Counted from the first letter of the stretch, positions 34,301 to 42,679 are shown. The stretch is DNA of 64,000 nt from Limnochorda pilosa (GCF_001544015.1 NZ_AP014924.1:1488001-1552000); one strand, 5' to 3'. Program-made: numbers and translations. Notes: generated by a model from the sequence alone, not told the origin.

Positions 34301-35035
34301 TGGCGGGAACGCCTGGCCGCCCACGGGGCGCGGCCGCTCGCAGAGGTGGGGGAGCGTGCCGGCCAGGACGTGCTGGTGGCAGGGACGGTGGTGTCGGTGA
34401 AGGAGATCACCACCCGGCGGGGGGAACCGATGGCCTTCGTGACCCTGGACGACGGCAGCGCCCGGGTGGAGGCGGTCTTCTTCCCGCCTGTCTACCAGGC
34501 CCACCGCGACCTGCTGGGTGAAGGCCCGCCCGTGCTGGTGGGTGGGCGCGCCCGAGCCCAGCGGGCACCCGCGGGACGCCAGGCGTCCACGCCGCGCCAG
34601 CCGGCCACGTCACGCCCATCGCCCACGTCAAGCCCGGAGGGGGCCGGGCGCGGGCAGGGCCAAGGGGGCGCCGCGGGGGACGTGCAGCTCGAGGCCCGCT
34701 GGGTGGCGCCCCTGAACCCCCGGGGCCTCTGGGTCCGCCTGGGGTGCGAGGAGGCCGGTGGAGACCGTGGGCTCTCGGATCCCCAGGGCGACGGCGGGCG
34801 GGGAGAGGTGGAGGGGTGGGCCGAGCGGTTGGAAGGGCTCCTGGCGTCGGCGCCCGGGCAGGCGCCCGTCTGGCTGGAGATCGAGGGCGGAAGCGAGCGG
34901 GTGGTGGCCCTCCTCCCGCGCCGGCTCTGGATTGCCGAGGAGGAAAGCGGTAGGATGGTGGAGCGTCTGGAGGGTTCCGAGGAGGTACCCGTGCGGGCGG
35001 CGTGGCTGTGGGGAGAGGGGCGTGTGCGAGGATGA
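31388..35035 (+). CDS. dnaE: DNA polymerase III subunit alpha (DnaE type)
   Basis: 1215 residues. N-terminal PHP domain (FVHLHVHSVYSLLDGAAS, ALTDHGVMFG); C-family polymerase palm with GPGRGSAASSLVAY and the catalytic PDIDIDFSDARRGEVL; finger region with YQEQVMQVAMAVAGYS and the GYGFAKSHSAAYA motif; then helix-hairpin-helix and an OB domain (VLVAGTVVSVKEITTRRGEPMAFVTLDD). It lacks the exonuclease of PolC. The ATG at 31388 is chosen; the 5' extension to 31292 overlaps the -10. Residues ~1058-1085 are a Pro/Ser/Gly-rich linker in the OB domain. Its stop overlaps pgpA by four bases. Confidence 0.96.
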   Translation: MAFVHLHVHSVYSLLDGAASVEGLCRRAAEQGSPALALTDHGVMFGAAAFYRAAVAHGIKPILGCELYLAPGRRTERAGGGREHRHHLLVLAQTPRGYRNLTQLVTAGFTEGFYQKPRVDRELLEAYGEGLIVLSGCMSSEVPELLLEGREDEAIQVARWYRERFPGRYYVEIQENGMPRQEELNRKLVALARELELPLVATGDVHYVAPADAELQDALLCIQTGKRLADPDRLRFPTDRFYLKTPEEMAAAFGEIPEALANTLRIAESVEPVLEPGRPELPEPPLPRRDGRPLEPDRHLREEADRGARRRFGRVEARVRERLAHELDVITSMGYASYFLIVADFVNWARSQGIAVGPGRGSAASSLVAYCLGITDVDPLRYGLVFERFLNPARVSMPDIDIDFSDARRGEVLEYVARRYGADRVGQIATFSQLAARAALRDVGRLLDVPYAEVDRVAKLVPSGPGVTLEQALEQEPELRAMAGGGDPLHQRWIRLARAVEGSPRHLSVHAAGVVITREPLVERVPLARTHEGVVVTQYPMEDLEWLGLLKMDFLGLRTLTVLERAVELASEERAGEAAGGSIRLEAIPEDDPEVYRMLSEGRAEGVFQLETSMFRTLLPEVRPDRFEDLVALLALGRPGPMVRVQDYIERKHGRQPVRHALPVLEPVLAETYGVMLYQEQVMQVAMAVAGYSAGEADLLRRAMGKKKPEAMQAEESRFVERSVERGVPEEQARALFREMAEFAGYGFAKSHSAAYARITYQTAYMKAHYPVAFMAAQISSVMGQEERVAEYLEECRRQGIPVLPPDVNASRWEFRPEGGGIRFGLGAVKNVGSDLVRGLVEARAEGPFRSLQDLLDRLEEAHPNRKALESLVKAGALDGFGHRRSLLGELEVLLRERGPGARAATARGQTRLFQVDEPGPPVGREAGRGPAVGGHPARQEAVLAPFSPQEQLALEKEALGFYFSGDPLAGWRERLAAHGARPLAEVGERAGQDVLVAGTVVSVKEITTRRGEPMAFVTLDDGSARVEAVFFPPVYQAHRDLLGEGPPVLVGGRARAQRAPAGRQASTPRQPATSRPSPTSSPEGAGRGQGQGGAAGDVQLEARWVAPLNPRGLWVRLGCEEAGGDRGLSDPQGDGGRGEVEGWAERLEGLLASAPGQAPVWLEIEGGSERVVALLPRRLWIAEEESGRMVERLEGSEEVPVRAAWLWGEGRVRG

Positions 35036-35583
35036 GGAACGGGTTGCACGAGGCGGCGGGCGAGGCGCTGCGGCGCCGGGGCGTGCGGGTGGAGGACGTG
35101 GTGCGGGTGGCCTGCGACATCGCCCGTGAGCGAAGGCCGCAGGTGACCTTCGCCGAGTGCCGCACCCACCTGGAGAAGGTGCTGGAGAAGCGGGAGGTCC
35201 TCTACGCCATCCTGACCGGCGTGGTCCTGGACGAGCTGGCCGAGGCGGGCACGCTGCCTGAGCCGCTGCAGGAGGCCATCGCGTCGGACCTGCCGCTCTA
35301 CGGCATCGACGAGATCCTGGCCACCTCCATCACCAACATCTACGGGGCCGTTTCCCTCACCCGCTTCGGATACCTGGACAAGAAGAAGCCGGGCGTGGTG
35401 GGCGACCTGAACCGCCACCGGAACGGGCGGGTCCACACCTTCATGGACGATCTGGTGGCCGCGCTGGTGGCGGCCACCCTGGCCCGGATGGAGCACTCGG
35501 CCCAGAAGGGCGCCGGGCGGCTCACGAAGCCCGAGGTGACAGCCGATGCCCAGGAGGGCCTGCCCCCGGCGGCGTCGGGGTGA
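35032..35583 (+). CDS. pgpA: Phosphatidylglycerophosphatase A (YutG-like)
   Basis: 183 residues. Hallmarks of the PgpA/YutG family: KREVLYAILTGVVLDELAEAG, LYGIDEILATSITNIYGAVSLTRFGYLDKKKPGVV, and VHTFMDDLVAALVAATLARM. Like Firmicute YutG it lacks the multiple membrane helices of proteobacterial PgpA, so true phosphatase activity is inferred from family only. The ATG overlaps the dnaE stop (ATGA), a translationally coupled pair. Confidence 0.85.
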   Translation: MRNGLHEAAGEALRRRGVRVEDVVRVACDIARERRPQVTFAECRTHLEKVLEKREVLYAILTGVVLDELAEAGTLPEPLQEAIASDLPLYGIDEILATSITNIYGAVSLTRFGYLDKKKPGVVGDLNRHRNGRVHTFMDDLVAALVAATLARMEHSAQKGAGRLTKPEVTADAQEGLPPAASG

Positions 35584-35621
35584 GGCTGGCGGGGCGGACC
35601 CGCCTGGGGCAGGTCCGGCGG

Positions 35622-35651
35622 TTGACACCCTTTTTCGCCTGAGACTATAAT
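35622..35651 (+). promoter_or_regulatory. Strong sigma-A promoter of mtrB
   Basis: TTGACA (35622-35627) and TATAAT (35646-35651), 18-bp spacer. The -10 overlaps the ATG at 35650, ruling out that codon as the start and supporting GTG 35695. Confidence 0.88.
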
Positions 35652-35694
35652 GGGGGCGATTTCCGGGCTGCCCAGGGGAGAGGGGGCCGGCGGC

Positions 35695-35952
35695 GTGGAG
35701 CAAGAGGACTGGGAAGAGCCGGTCGCTGGGGACTTCGTGGTCATCGAGGCCCTGGAGGACGGGGTCACCATCTTCGGGCTCACCCGGGGGAAAGAGACCC
35801 GGTTTCACCACAGTGAGAAGCTCGACACCGGCGAGGTCATGATCGCCCAGTTCACGCGCCACACGTCGGCCATGAAGATTCGAGGCAGGGCCCGCATCCT
35901 CACCGCCCACGGCACGGTGGAATCGGGTCCTCACCGGGAGACCAGGCGGTAG
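35695..35952 (+). CDS. mtrB: Trp RNA-binding attenuation protein (TRAP)
   Basis: 85 residues from GTG 35695. [40 protein letters not shown] and [18 protein letters not shown] align throughout with Bacillus TRAP, an 11-mer ring that binds tryptophan and then (G/U)AG repeats in trp mRNA. Key residues are kept: the Thr/His-rich Trp pocket (FTRHTSA) and the KxxxR RNA-binding surface (KIRGR). It stands alone between its own promoter and a terminator hairpin; no folE (mtrA) or trp genes are adjacent. The C-terminus is longer and more basic than in Bacillus. Confidence 0.95.
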   Translation: MEQEDWEEPVAGDFVVIEALEDGVTIFGLTRGKETRFHHSEKLDTGEVMIAQFTRHTSAMKIRGRARILTAHGTVESGPHRETRR

Positions 35953-35967
35953 CCTGGCTCTTTTGTT
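35938..35967 (+). terminator. Terminator overlapping the mtrB stop
   Basis: CCAGGC (35942-35947), loop GGTA, GCCTGG (35952-35957), then CTCTTTTGTT. The TAG stop lies in the loop, so the hairpin forms right at the end of the coding region. Confidence 0.82.
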
Positions 35968-36041
35968 GGCGCCCCGGCGGGGCGCGCCTGCAGGGCCGGT
36001 CCCGGTGGATACCGAAGAGCCCAGGTTGGGGGGCGTCCCAG

Positions 36042-36245
36042 ATGTGGACCGTGGTCTACATCGCTCCGAACCGCCCGCTGGCGGAGATGATCAAGGAACT
36101 CCTCGAGAACGAGGGGGTCCTCACCATGCTGCGGCCCCTCGGCGTGCCACATATGGGCGACTCGGCCAACGTAGAGATTCTGGTGCCGGAGGCGGAAGTG
36201 GAGGAGGCCCAGGAGATCCTGAACCAGGTGATCGGACGCTCCTGA
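36042..36245 (+). CDS. DUF2007-type small protein
   Basis: 67 residues: MWTVVYIAPNRPLAEMIKELLENEGVLTMLRP with a C-terminal VEILVPEAEVEEAQEIL. This fits the DUF2007 (putative signal-transducing) ferredoxin-like fold, thought to bind proteins or ligands; function unknown. It lies directly before accD, as in several Firmicutes, and may share its transcript. Confidence 0.8.
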   Translation: MWTVVYIAPNRPLAEMIKELLENEGVLTMLRPLGVPHMGDSANVEILVPEAEVEEAQEILNQVIGRS

Positions 36246-36333
36246 GGCGTGGCAAGGCACTGGCCGGCGCGGCACGGGCGTCCCTTTGGCGCGCCGGCGT
36301 GGACGAGCATCCCGCAGCGAGGAGTCGGTGCCC

Positions 36334-37209
36334 GTGTTGAAGGACCTCTTCCGGGGAAGGCCCCGGTACGCCACCGTCAGCCCCACGCCCACCGAAACCC
36401 GGGAGGCGCCGCCCCAGCCGGCTCCCCGGGAGGCCCCCGACGGCCTCTGGCTCAAGTGTGCCGGCTGCGAGACGATCCTTTACAGGAAAGAACTTCAACA
36501 GCACGGCCAGATCTGCCCGCGCTGCGGGTACCACTTCCGCATCGGCGGGTGGGAGCGGCTGGAGCAGCTGGCCGACGCAGGCAGCTTCACGGCGTGGGAG
36601 GACCACCTGGCCTCCGTGGACGCCATCGGCTTCCCCGAGTACCGGGAGAAGCTGGCCAGGGCCCAGGCCCGGACGGGCCTGTCGGAGGCGGTGCTGGTGG
36701 GCCGGGCGGCCATCGAGGAGCTCCCGGTGGCGTTGGGCGTCTTCGACTTCAACTTCGTGGGCGGGAGCATGGGTAGCGTGGTGGGCGAGCGGCTCACCCG
36801 GCTTTTCGAGCGGGCCGAGCGGGACCGGTTGCCGGTGGTGGTCGTTTCGGCCGGTGGCGGCGGGGCCCGCATGCAGGAGGGGATCCTCTCCCTCATGCAG
36901 ATGGCCAAGACGAGCCAGGCGGTGGCGCGCTACCGCCGGTGCGGGATGCCCTACCTCTCGGTGCTGACCGACCCCACCATGGGCGGCGTCTACGCGAGCT
37001 TCGCCTCCCTGGGCGACGTGATCATCGCCGAGCCGGGGGCGCGCATCGGCTTCGCGGGCCCCCGCATCGTGGAGGAGACCACCCGCCAGAAGCTGCCCGC
37101 GGGCTTCCAGACGGCCGAGTACGCGCTCCAGAACGGCATGGTGGACCTGGTGGTCCCGCGGCCCAAGCTGCGGGAGCAGCTGGCGCAGCTCATCCGACTG
37201 CACCTGTAG
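36334..37209 (+). CDS. accD: Acetyl-CoA carboxylase carboxyltransferase subunit beta
   Basis: About 291 residues. The zinc ribbon CAGC...CPRC near the N-terminus and the crotonase core with SAGGGGARMQEGILSLMQMAKTS and TDPTMGGVYASFASLGDVIIAEPGA identify AccD. With AccA it forms the carboxyltransferase producing malonyl-CoA. GTG at 36334 is preferred because GAGGAG lies nine bases upstream; GTG 36328 and TTG 36286 are in frame. Confidence 0.95.
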   Translation: MLKDLFRGRPRYATVSPTPTETREAPPQPAPREAPDGLWLKCAGCETILYRKELQQHGQICPRCGYHFRIGGWERLEQLADAGSFTAWEDHLASVDAIGFPEYREKLARAQARTGLSEAVLVGRAAIEELPVALGVFDFNFVGGSMGSVVGERLTRLFERAERDRLPVVVVSAGGGGARMQEGILSLMQMAKTSQAVARYRRCGMPYLSVLTDPTMGGVYASFASLGDVIIAEPGARIGFAGPRIVEETTRQKLPAGFQTAEYALQNGMVDLVVPRPKLREQLAQLIRLHL

Positions 37210-37308
37210 GGTCCCGCAGGTCCGGCCGCGCTGGCAAGCCGCGTCGCAGCGGGGAGGCGCCGGGGCCGGGGTCCCACCCCGTGGTGCGACGGACGAGGAG
37301 GAGACAGG

Positions 37309-38403
37309 GTGGCGGCGAGCGACTTCGAGTGGGAACGGCCTCTGATCGAGCTGGAAGAGCGGATCCGTGAGCTGCAGAACTTCACGGACCAGCAGGGCAT
37401 CGACCTGAGCGACGAGATCACCAGCCTGAAACGCCGGGCCGACCAACTCCGGCACGAGATCTTCGCCAACCTCACCCCCTGGCAGCGGGTCCTCCTGGTC
37501 CGGCACCCCCGCCGCCCCACCACCCTCGACTTCATCGAGTGGATCTTCGACGAGTTCGTGGAGCTCCACGGCGATCGCACCCACCGCGACGACGCCGCCA
37601 TGGTGGGCGGCATCGCGCGGCTGAACGGGCGGCCGGTGACGGTGATCGGGCCCCAGAAAGGCCGCGACACCAAGGAGAACATCCGCCGGAATTTCGGGCT
37701 GCCCCATCCCGAGGGGTACCGCAAGGCCATGCGGCTCATGAAGCAGGCCGAGCGCTTCGGGCGCCCGATCATCACCCTGATCGACGTGGTGGGGGCCTAC
37801 CCCGGCATCGAGGCTGAGCAGCGAGGGCAGGGCCTGGTGATCGCGGAGGCGATCCTGGCCATGTCGGAGCTGCGGGTGCCCATCGTGAGCGTGATCACGG
37901 GCGAGGGCGGCAGCGGCGGTGCGCTGGCCATCGGGGTGGGCGATCGCGTCTGGATGCTGGAGAACGCCTGGTACTCGGTGATTTCCCCGGAAATGTGCGC
38001 GCAGATCCTGTGGAAGGACACCAAGCGGGCCGCGGAGGCGGCCGAGGTGCTGCGCCTGACGGCCCGGGACCTTCTGGAGCTGGGCGTGGTGGAGGGGATC
38101 GTGCCGGAGCCCATGGGCGGGGCGCACCGTGATCCGGAGGCGACCGCCCGCAACCTGAAGGAGGTCCTGGTGCGGGAGCTGGCCGCCCTGGAGGGTTCGG
38201 ACCCCGACGGGCTGGTGGAGGCCCGCCACCAGCGGTACCGGCGCCTGGGGCGGCTGTCTGAGGGGCACCCCGGGATCCTTCCGGGAGCACCGGCCGAAGG
38301 CGAGGGGGAAACCCCCGGCGGCGACGACGAGGAGGAGGACGAACCCTCAGGGCAGGCCGCCTGGACGGGTGGGCTCCCGGCGGACGTCCCGTCCAGGGAG
38401 TAG
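37309..38403 (+). CDS. accA: Acetyl-CoA carboxylase carboxyltransferase subunit alpha
   Basis: 364 residues. FEWERPLIELEERIRELQ, the N-terminal AccA helix; then LHGDRTHRDDAAMVGGIARLNGRPV, GLPHPEGYRKAMRLMKQAERFGRPIITLIDVVGAYPG, and GEGGSGGALAIGVGDRVWMLENAWYSVISPE. Partner of accD 99 bp upstream. The last ~60 residues are an acidic, low-complexity extension (DDEEEDE) beyond the usual ~320. GTG at 37309 has GAGGAGGAG upstream. pyk follows after 27 bp. Confidence 0.96.
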   Translation: MAASDFEWERPLIELEERIRELQNFTDQQGIDLSDEITSLKRRADQLRHEIFANLTPWQRVLLVRHPRRPTTLDFIEWIFDEFVELHGDRTHRDDAAMVGGIARLNGRPVTVIGPQKGRDTKENIRRNFGLPHPEGYRKAMRLMKQAERFGRPIITLIDVVGAYPGIEAEQRGQGLVIAEAILAMSELRVPIVSVITGEGGSGGALAIGVGDRVWMLENAWYSVISPEMCAQILWKDTKRAAEAAEVLRLTARDLLELGVVEGIVPEPMGGAHRDPEATARNLKEVLVRELAALEGSDPDGLVEARHQRYRRLGRLSEGHPGILPGAPAEGEGETPGGDDEEEDEPSGQAAWTGGLPADVPSRE

Positions 38404-38430
38404 CGGGCCCGCGGCCCGGAGGGGGCAGGC

Positions 38431-39897
38431 ATGGACCAACCGCACGGGGCGCCCGTTCAGGCGCTGAAACGGACCAAGATCATTTGCACCATCGGGCCGG
38501 CCACCGAGTCCGTCGACACCTTGAGGGCCATGGTGGCGGCCGGCATGGACCTGGTGCGGCTAAACTTCTCCCACGGCACCCTCGACGAGCACCGCCGCCG
38601 GATCGAGGCGGTGCGCCGCCTGCAGGCCGAGGGGGCTGGGCTTGCCATTCTGCAGGATATCCAGGGTCCCAAGATCCGGCTGGGGGAGGTTCCCGGCGGC
38701 CGGGTGACCCTCGAGCGCGGCCAGGAGGTAGAGGTCTCCGCGACCCTGCCCCCCCGGGCGGCGCCCCTGCGCCTTTCCATCCCCTACCCGCCGCTGGCCG
38801 AGCAGCTGGGCCCGGGCTCCACCCTCTTCCTGGACGACGGCGAGGTGGAGCTGCGGGTGGAGGCGGTGGAGGGCGAGGCGCTCCGCTGCCGGGTGCAGGT
38901 GGGCGGCGACCTCTCCTCCCACAAGGGCGTCACCCTTCCGGGCGTGAGGGTGGGCTTACCGCCCATCACCCCGCAGGACGAGGCGCACATCCGCTTCGGC
39001 GTGGAGATGGGCGTGGATTGGGTGGCCGCCTCCTTCGTACGGGCGGCCGAGCACGTGGAGGCGGTGCGCGACGCGATCCGGCGGGCCGGGGGCGACCAGC
39101 CCGTGGTGGCCAAGGTGGAGAACCGCCAGGGGCTGGAGGCCATCGACGAGATCATCGAGGCGGCGGACGCGGTGATGGTGGCCCGGGGCGACCTGGGGGT
39201 GGAGATTCCCCCTGAAGAGGTGCCCATGGCCCAGAAGATGATCATCCAGAAGTGCAACGCGGCCGGCAAGCCCGTGATCACCGCCACCCAGATGCTCGAC
39301 TCCATGGCCCGGAACCCCAGGCCCACCCGGGCCGAGGTGACCGACGTGGCCAACGCCATCCTGGACGGCTCCGACGCGGTGATGCTCTCGGGTGAGACGG
39401 CCGTTGGGCGCTACCCCGTGGAGAGCGTGCGGATGATGGCCGCCATCTGCCGCCGCACCGAGGCGTCGATCAACTACGCGGCCTTGCTACGCGAGCGCCG
39501 CCCCCGGGACGGGACGTCGGTGGCCGAGGCCATCGCGCATGCCACCTGCCAGACCGCCCAGACCCTGGGCGCCCGGGCCATCGTCACCTCCACCCAGTCC
39601 GGGGCGACGGCCCGCATGGTCTCCCGTTTCCGCCCTGAAAGCCCGATTGTGGCCATCACACCCAGTTCCGGCGTGCGCCGCCGCCTCAACCTGGTGTGGG
39701 GGGTGGTGCCGCTGCTGGTGCCCCGAGCCGAGAGCATCGATCAGATGATCGACCTGGGGGTGGCCGCTGCCCGGCACCAGGGCCTGGTGTCCCAAGGGGA
39801 CGTGCTGGTCATCGCCGCCGGGGTGAAGACGGGCACGCCGGGCTCCACCAACCTGCTGCAGGTGCACATGGTGGGGGAGGCATCCCGGAAGGGCTGA
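38431..39897 (+). CDS. pyk: Pyruvate kinase
   Basis: 488 residues. KRTKIICTIGPAT and RLNFSHGT at the N-terminus; active-site segment VMVARGDLGVEIPPEEVPMAQKMIIQKCN; and MLDSMARNPRPTRAEVTDVANAILDGSDAVMLSGETA. The C-terminal regulatory domain is present without the extra phosphohistidine domain found in Bacillus Pyk. Its place behind accA links glycolytic end product to fatty-acid precursor supply. Confidence 0.96.
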   Translation: MDQPHGAPVQALKRTKIICTIGPATESVDTLRAMVAAGMDLVRLNFSHGTLDEHRRRIEAVRRLQAEGAGLAILQDIQGPKIRLGEVPGGRVTLERGQEVEVSATLPPRAAPLRLSIPYPPLAEQLGPGSTLFLDDGEVELRVEAVEGEALRCRVQVGGDLSSHKGVTLPGVRVGLPPITPQDEAHIRFGVEMGVDWVAASFVRAAEHVEAVRDAIRRAGGDQPVVAKVENRQGLEAIDEIIEAADAVMVARGDLGVEIPPEEVPMAQKMIIQKCNAAGKPVITATQMLDSMARNPRPTRAEVTDVANAILDGSDAVMLSGETAVGRYPVESVRMMAAICRRTEASINYAALLRERRPRDGTSVAEAIAHATCQTAQTLGARAIVTSTQSGATARMVSRFRPESPIVAITPSSGVRRRLNLVWGVVPLLVPRAESIDQMIDLGVAAARHQGLVSQGDVLVIAAGVKTGTPGSTNLLQVHMVGEASRKG

Positions 39898-40060
39898 TCC
39901 GGCCGCCGCGGTGCCAGCGGCCGCCCTGAGCCGGGGTGAGGCCGGTGCCGTGGGCGGTCCGGTCGCGGGGAGGGCCGCCGCCCCGTCGGGGGAGGATTTC
40001 CGCCCGCGGGTGCCCAAGTCACAGGACGGTTGGGATTCTGGCTGGAGGGCGGGGGAGATC

Positions 40061-41182
40061 GTGGTCGTAGGCGTTCCCAAGGAGATCAAGAAGGACGAGA
40101 ACCGGGTGGCGCTGACGCCCGCGGGGGCTGCGGAGTTGGTGCAGGCGGGCCACCGGGTGGTGGTGGAGCAGGGTGCCGGCGCCGGGAGCGGCATGGCGGA
40201 CGAGGAGTACCGGGCCGCGGGGGCCACCCTGGTCCCCACCCACGCGGACGTCTTCGCCGAAGCGGACCTGATCATCAAGGTCAAGGAGCCTGTCGAGCCC
40301 GAGTTCAACCTCTTCCGGCCCGGCCAGATCCTCTTCACCTACCTGCACCTGGCGGCCACCGAACCGGTCACGCGCGCCCTCCTGCAGCGGCGGGTCACCG
40401 GCGTCGCCTACGAGACCATGCAGGAGCCCAACGGCGCGCTGCCGCTCCTCACCCCCATGAGCGAGGTGGCCGGGCGCATGAGCGTCCAGGTGGGCGCCCA
40501 GTTTCTGGAGGAGATCCACGGCGGCCGTGGGGTGCTGCTGGGAGGCGTCCCGGGTGTTCCCCCGGCTGAGGTGGTGGTGCTGGGCGCGGGCACCGTGGGA
40601 AGCAACGCCGCCCGCATCGCCTTGGGCATGGGAGCCCACGTGACCATCATGGACAAGCGCGTCGACCGCCTGCGCTACCTGGAGGACGTGCTCACCGGCA
40701 ACCGCATCACCGTGGTAGCCAACCAGCAGACGGTGGACCGGGCGGTACGCTATGCGGACCTGGTCATCGGAGCGGTGCTGGTGCCGGGCGCACGGGCACC
40801 CCGTCTGGTGGGTGAGGAGACGGTGAAGGGGATGAAGCCGGGCGCGGTGATCGTGGACGTGGCCGTGGACCAGGGCGGCTGCATCGAGACCGTCGACCAC
40901 CCCACCACCCACAGCGACCCGGTCTACGTGAAGCACGGGGTGGTGCACTACGCCGTGGCGAACATGCCCGGCGCCGTGCCGCGCACCTCCACCCTGGCCC
41001 TCACCAACGCGACGCTCCCCTACGCTGTGGAGCTGGCCCGAAAGGGCGTCCGGCAGGCGGTGGCCGAGGATCCGGTCCTGGCCGGGGGCGTGAACGTGAT
41101 CGACGGCCACGTGACCCATGCCGCGGTAGCCGAGGCGCACGACATGGAGTATGTACCTCTGGAAAGGGTTCTCGCCGGGTAG
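40061..41182 (+). CDS. ald: Alanine dehydrogenase
   Basis: 373 residues from GTG 40061: VGVPKEIKKDENRVALTPAG, KVKEPVEPEFNLFRPGQILFTYLHLAA, the Rossmann stretch VVVLGAGTVGSNAARIALGMGAHVT, and DVAVDQGGCIETVDHPTTHSDP. It interconverts alanine and pyruvate with NAD. The GTG with GGGGGAGA upstream gives the family's usual length; the frame extends to 39911 without homology. It follows pyk, whose product is its keto acid. A long hairpin follows the gene (41191-41228). Confidence 0.95.
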   Translation: MVVGVPKEIKKDENRVALTPAGAAELVQAGHRVVVEQGAGAGSGMADEEYRAAGATLVPTHADVFAEADLIIKVKEPVEPEFNLFRPGQILFTYLHLAATEPVTRALLQRRVTGVAYETMQEPNGALPLLTPMSEVAGRMSVQVGAQFLEEIHGGRGVLLGGVPGVPPAEVVVLGAGTVGSNAARIALGMGAHVTIMDKRVDRLRYLEDVLTGNRITVVANQQTVDRAVRYADLVIGAVLVPGARAPRLVGEETVKGMKPGAVIVDVAVDQGGCIETVDHPTTHSDPVYVKHGVVHYAVANMPGAVPRTSTLALTNATLPYAVELARKGVRQAVAEDPVLAGGVNVIDGHVTHAAVAEAHDMEYVPLERVLAG

Positions 41183-41190
41183 CCGGGGCG

Positions 41191-41228
41191 CCGGCCGGGG
41201 CTGGAGCAAGCCCAAGATCCCCGGCCGG
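41191..41228 (+). promoter_or_regulatory. Large GC hairpin between ald and aminotransferase gene
   Basis: CCGGCCGGGG (41191-41200) and CCCCGGCCGG (41219-41228) form a perfect 10-bp stem with an 18-base loop. No U run follows, so it is not a standard terminator; it may stabilise the ald message end or modulate read-through into the next gene. Confidence 0.45.
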
Positions 41229-41272
41229 CCCGGGACGTTCCGGCGACGCTTCTACCAAAGAGGAGGATCCTT

Positions 41273-42679
41273 CTGAACGCACAGGCCGCACGGGCGCTGA
41301 ACCACGCGTACGCCCGGGCGTTCGCCGCCTCGGGGGCCGTCTTCAAGCAGGCGGCCAACGTCCTGGCGGGTGGACTCACGCACGACTCGCACGCGCTGGA
41401 CCCCTTCCCTCCCTACGTCACCAAGGCCCAGGGCGCGTACAAGTGGGACGCAGACGGTCATCGGCTCCTGGACTACTGGATGGGCCACGGGGCCATGCTG
41501 TTGGGCTTCAACCACCCCAAGGTGGTGGAGGCCGTGGAGCGGCAGCTCGCCCGGGGTCCCTTCTACGGAGCCGAGCATCCCCTGGCGCTGGAGTGGGCCG
41601 AGCGGATCCAGCGGATGGTTCCCTCCGCCGAGAGGGTCCGCTTCACCGTGACGGGCAGCGAAGCCACCGAACTGGCCGTCCGCCTCGCCCGGGCGGCCAC
41701 GGGCAAGCCGTTGGTGGTCAAGTTCAGCGGGCACTTCCACGGCTGGCACGAGCCCCTCAGCCGGGGCATCGCTCCGGGGGAGGCCGCCGAGACCGGCAAC
41801 GGCCGGGCACGGCCAAAGGCGGGAGCCGATGGGGCCGCCCCGGCAGGGCCCGGCGGGGAGGCGCCCGCCACGCGCCTGGTGCCGCCGGACCGGCTGGACC
41901 AGGTCGAGGAGCTCTTGGCCACGGGGCAGGTGGCCGCGGTGATCCTGGAGCCGGGCGGCGGAGCCTGGGGCGCCATCCCCGTGAACGTGGAGTGGCTCCA
42001 AAGCCTCCGGGATCTCACCCGGAAGCACGGAAGCGTGCTCATCTTCGACGAGGTGATGACCGGCTTCCGCCTGGCCCCTGGCGGGGCTCAGGAGCGCTAC
42101 GGCGTGCTGCCGGACCTGACGTGCCTGGCGAAGATCGTCTCCGGGGGCATGCCGGGCGCCGCGGTGGCTGGGCGGGCGGACATCCTGGAACATCTGGCCT
42201 TCGGGGACGAGGCGTGGAACCGCACCCGGAAGGTGCCCCACTTCGGCACCTTCAACGCCACCCCCCTCGCGGCCGCCGCGGGCATCGCCACCCTGGACGA
42301 AATCGCCTCAGGCAGGGTGCTGCCTTACGTGGACCGCCTGGCCGGCAAGCTCCTGCAGGCGCTGAACGAGCGGCTGCGGGCCCGGGGCGTGCGGGGGTAC
42401 GCTTACGGGCAGGCTTCCATCTTCCACGTGGCGCTGGGGGTGGATCCTCCCGAGGGCGACCAGCCCACCGCCCGCCAGTGGCAGGCGTTGCTGGAGGCGG
42501 CCAAGGGCGCGTCCACCCAGTGGCTGCGGAAGGCCATGCTTCTGGAGGGCGTGGACCTCATGCGGACCGGCGGCTTTCTCTCCGCAGCCCACGGCGACGA
42601 CGAGGTGGAGGAGACGGTGCTGGCCTTCGACCGGGCGCTGGAAAGGCTTCGCAAGCTGGAGCCGGCCTGGGTGGGCTGA
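41273..42679 (+). CDS. Glutamate-1-semialdehyde 2,1-aminomutase-like class III aminotransferase
   Basis: 468 residues if translation begins at CTG 41273, which has AGGAGG six bases upstream; the first ATG (41480) would remove the conserved N-terminal region (NVLAGGLTHDS, PPYVTKAQGAYKWDADGHRLLDYW). Core motifs: TVTGSEATELAVRLARAATGKP, FSGHFHGWHE, LIFDEVMTGFRLAPGG, and the PLP lysine in CLAKIVSGGMPGAAVAG. Residues ~163-200 are a Gly/Ala-rich insertion. HemL itself or a related amino-acid mutase are both possible; no other heme-synthesis genes are adjacent. Confidence 0.83.
   Translation: MNAQAARALNHAYARAFAASGAVFKQAANVLAGGLTHDSHALDPFPPYVTKAQGAYKWDADGHRLLDYWMGHGAMLLGFNHPKVVEAVERQLARGPFYGAEHPLALEWAERIQRMVPSAERVRFTVTGSEATELAVRLARAATGKPLVVKFSGHFHGWHEPLSRGIAPGEAAETGNGRARPKAGADGAAPAGPGGEAPATRLVPPDRLDQVEELLATGQVAAVILEPGGGAWGAIPVNVEWLQSLRDLTRKHGSVLIFDEVMTGFRLAPGGAQERYGVLPDLTCLAKIVSGGMPGAAVAGRADILEHLAFGDEAWNRTRKVPHFGTFNATPLAAAAGIATLDEIASGRVLPYVDRLAGKLLQALNERLRARGVRGYAYGQASIFHVALGVDPPEGDQPTARQWQALLEAAKGASTQWLRKAMLLEGVDLMRTGGFLSAAHGDDEVEETVLAFDRALERLRKLEPAWVG

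Noticed and set aside
31178-34504. 1108-codon minus-strand open frame opposite dnaE
   Set aside because: Low-complexity His/Gly/Leu-rich shadow of a high-GC gene; the plus strand encodes a complete, motif-verified polymerase.
35650-35694. Upstream ATG start for mtrB
   Set aside because: It overlaps the -10 TATAAT, so it would not be transcribed; GTG 35695 gives the normal TRAP N-terminus.
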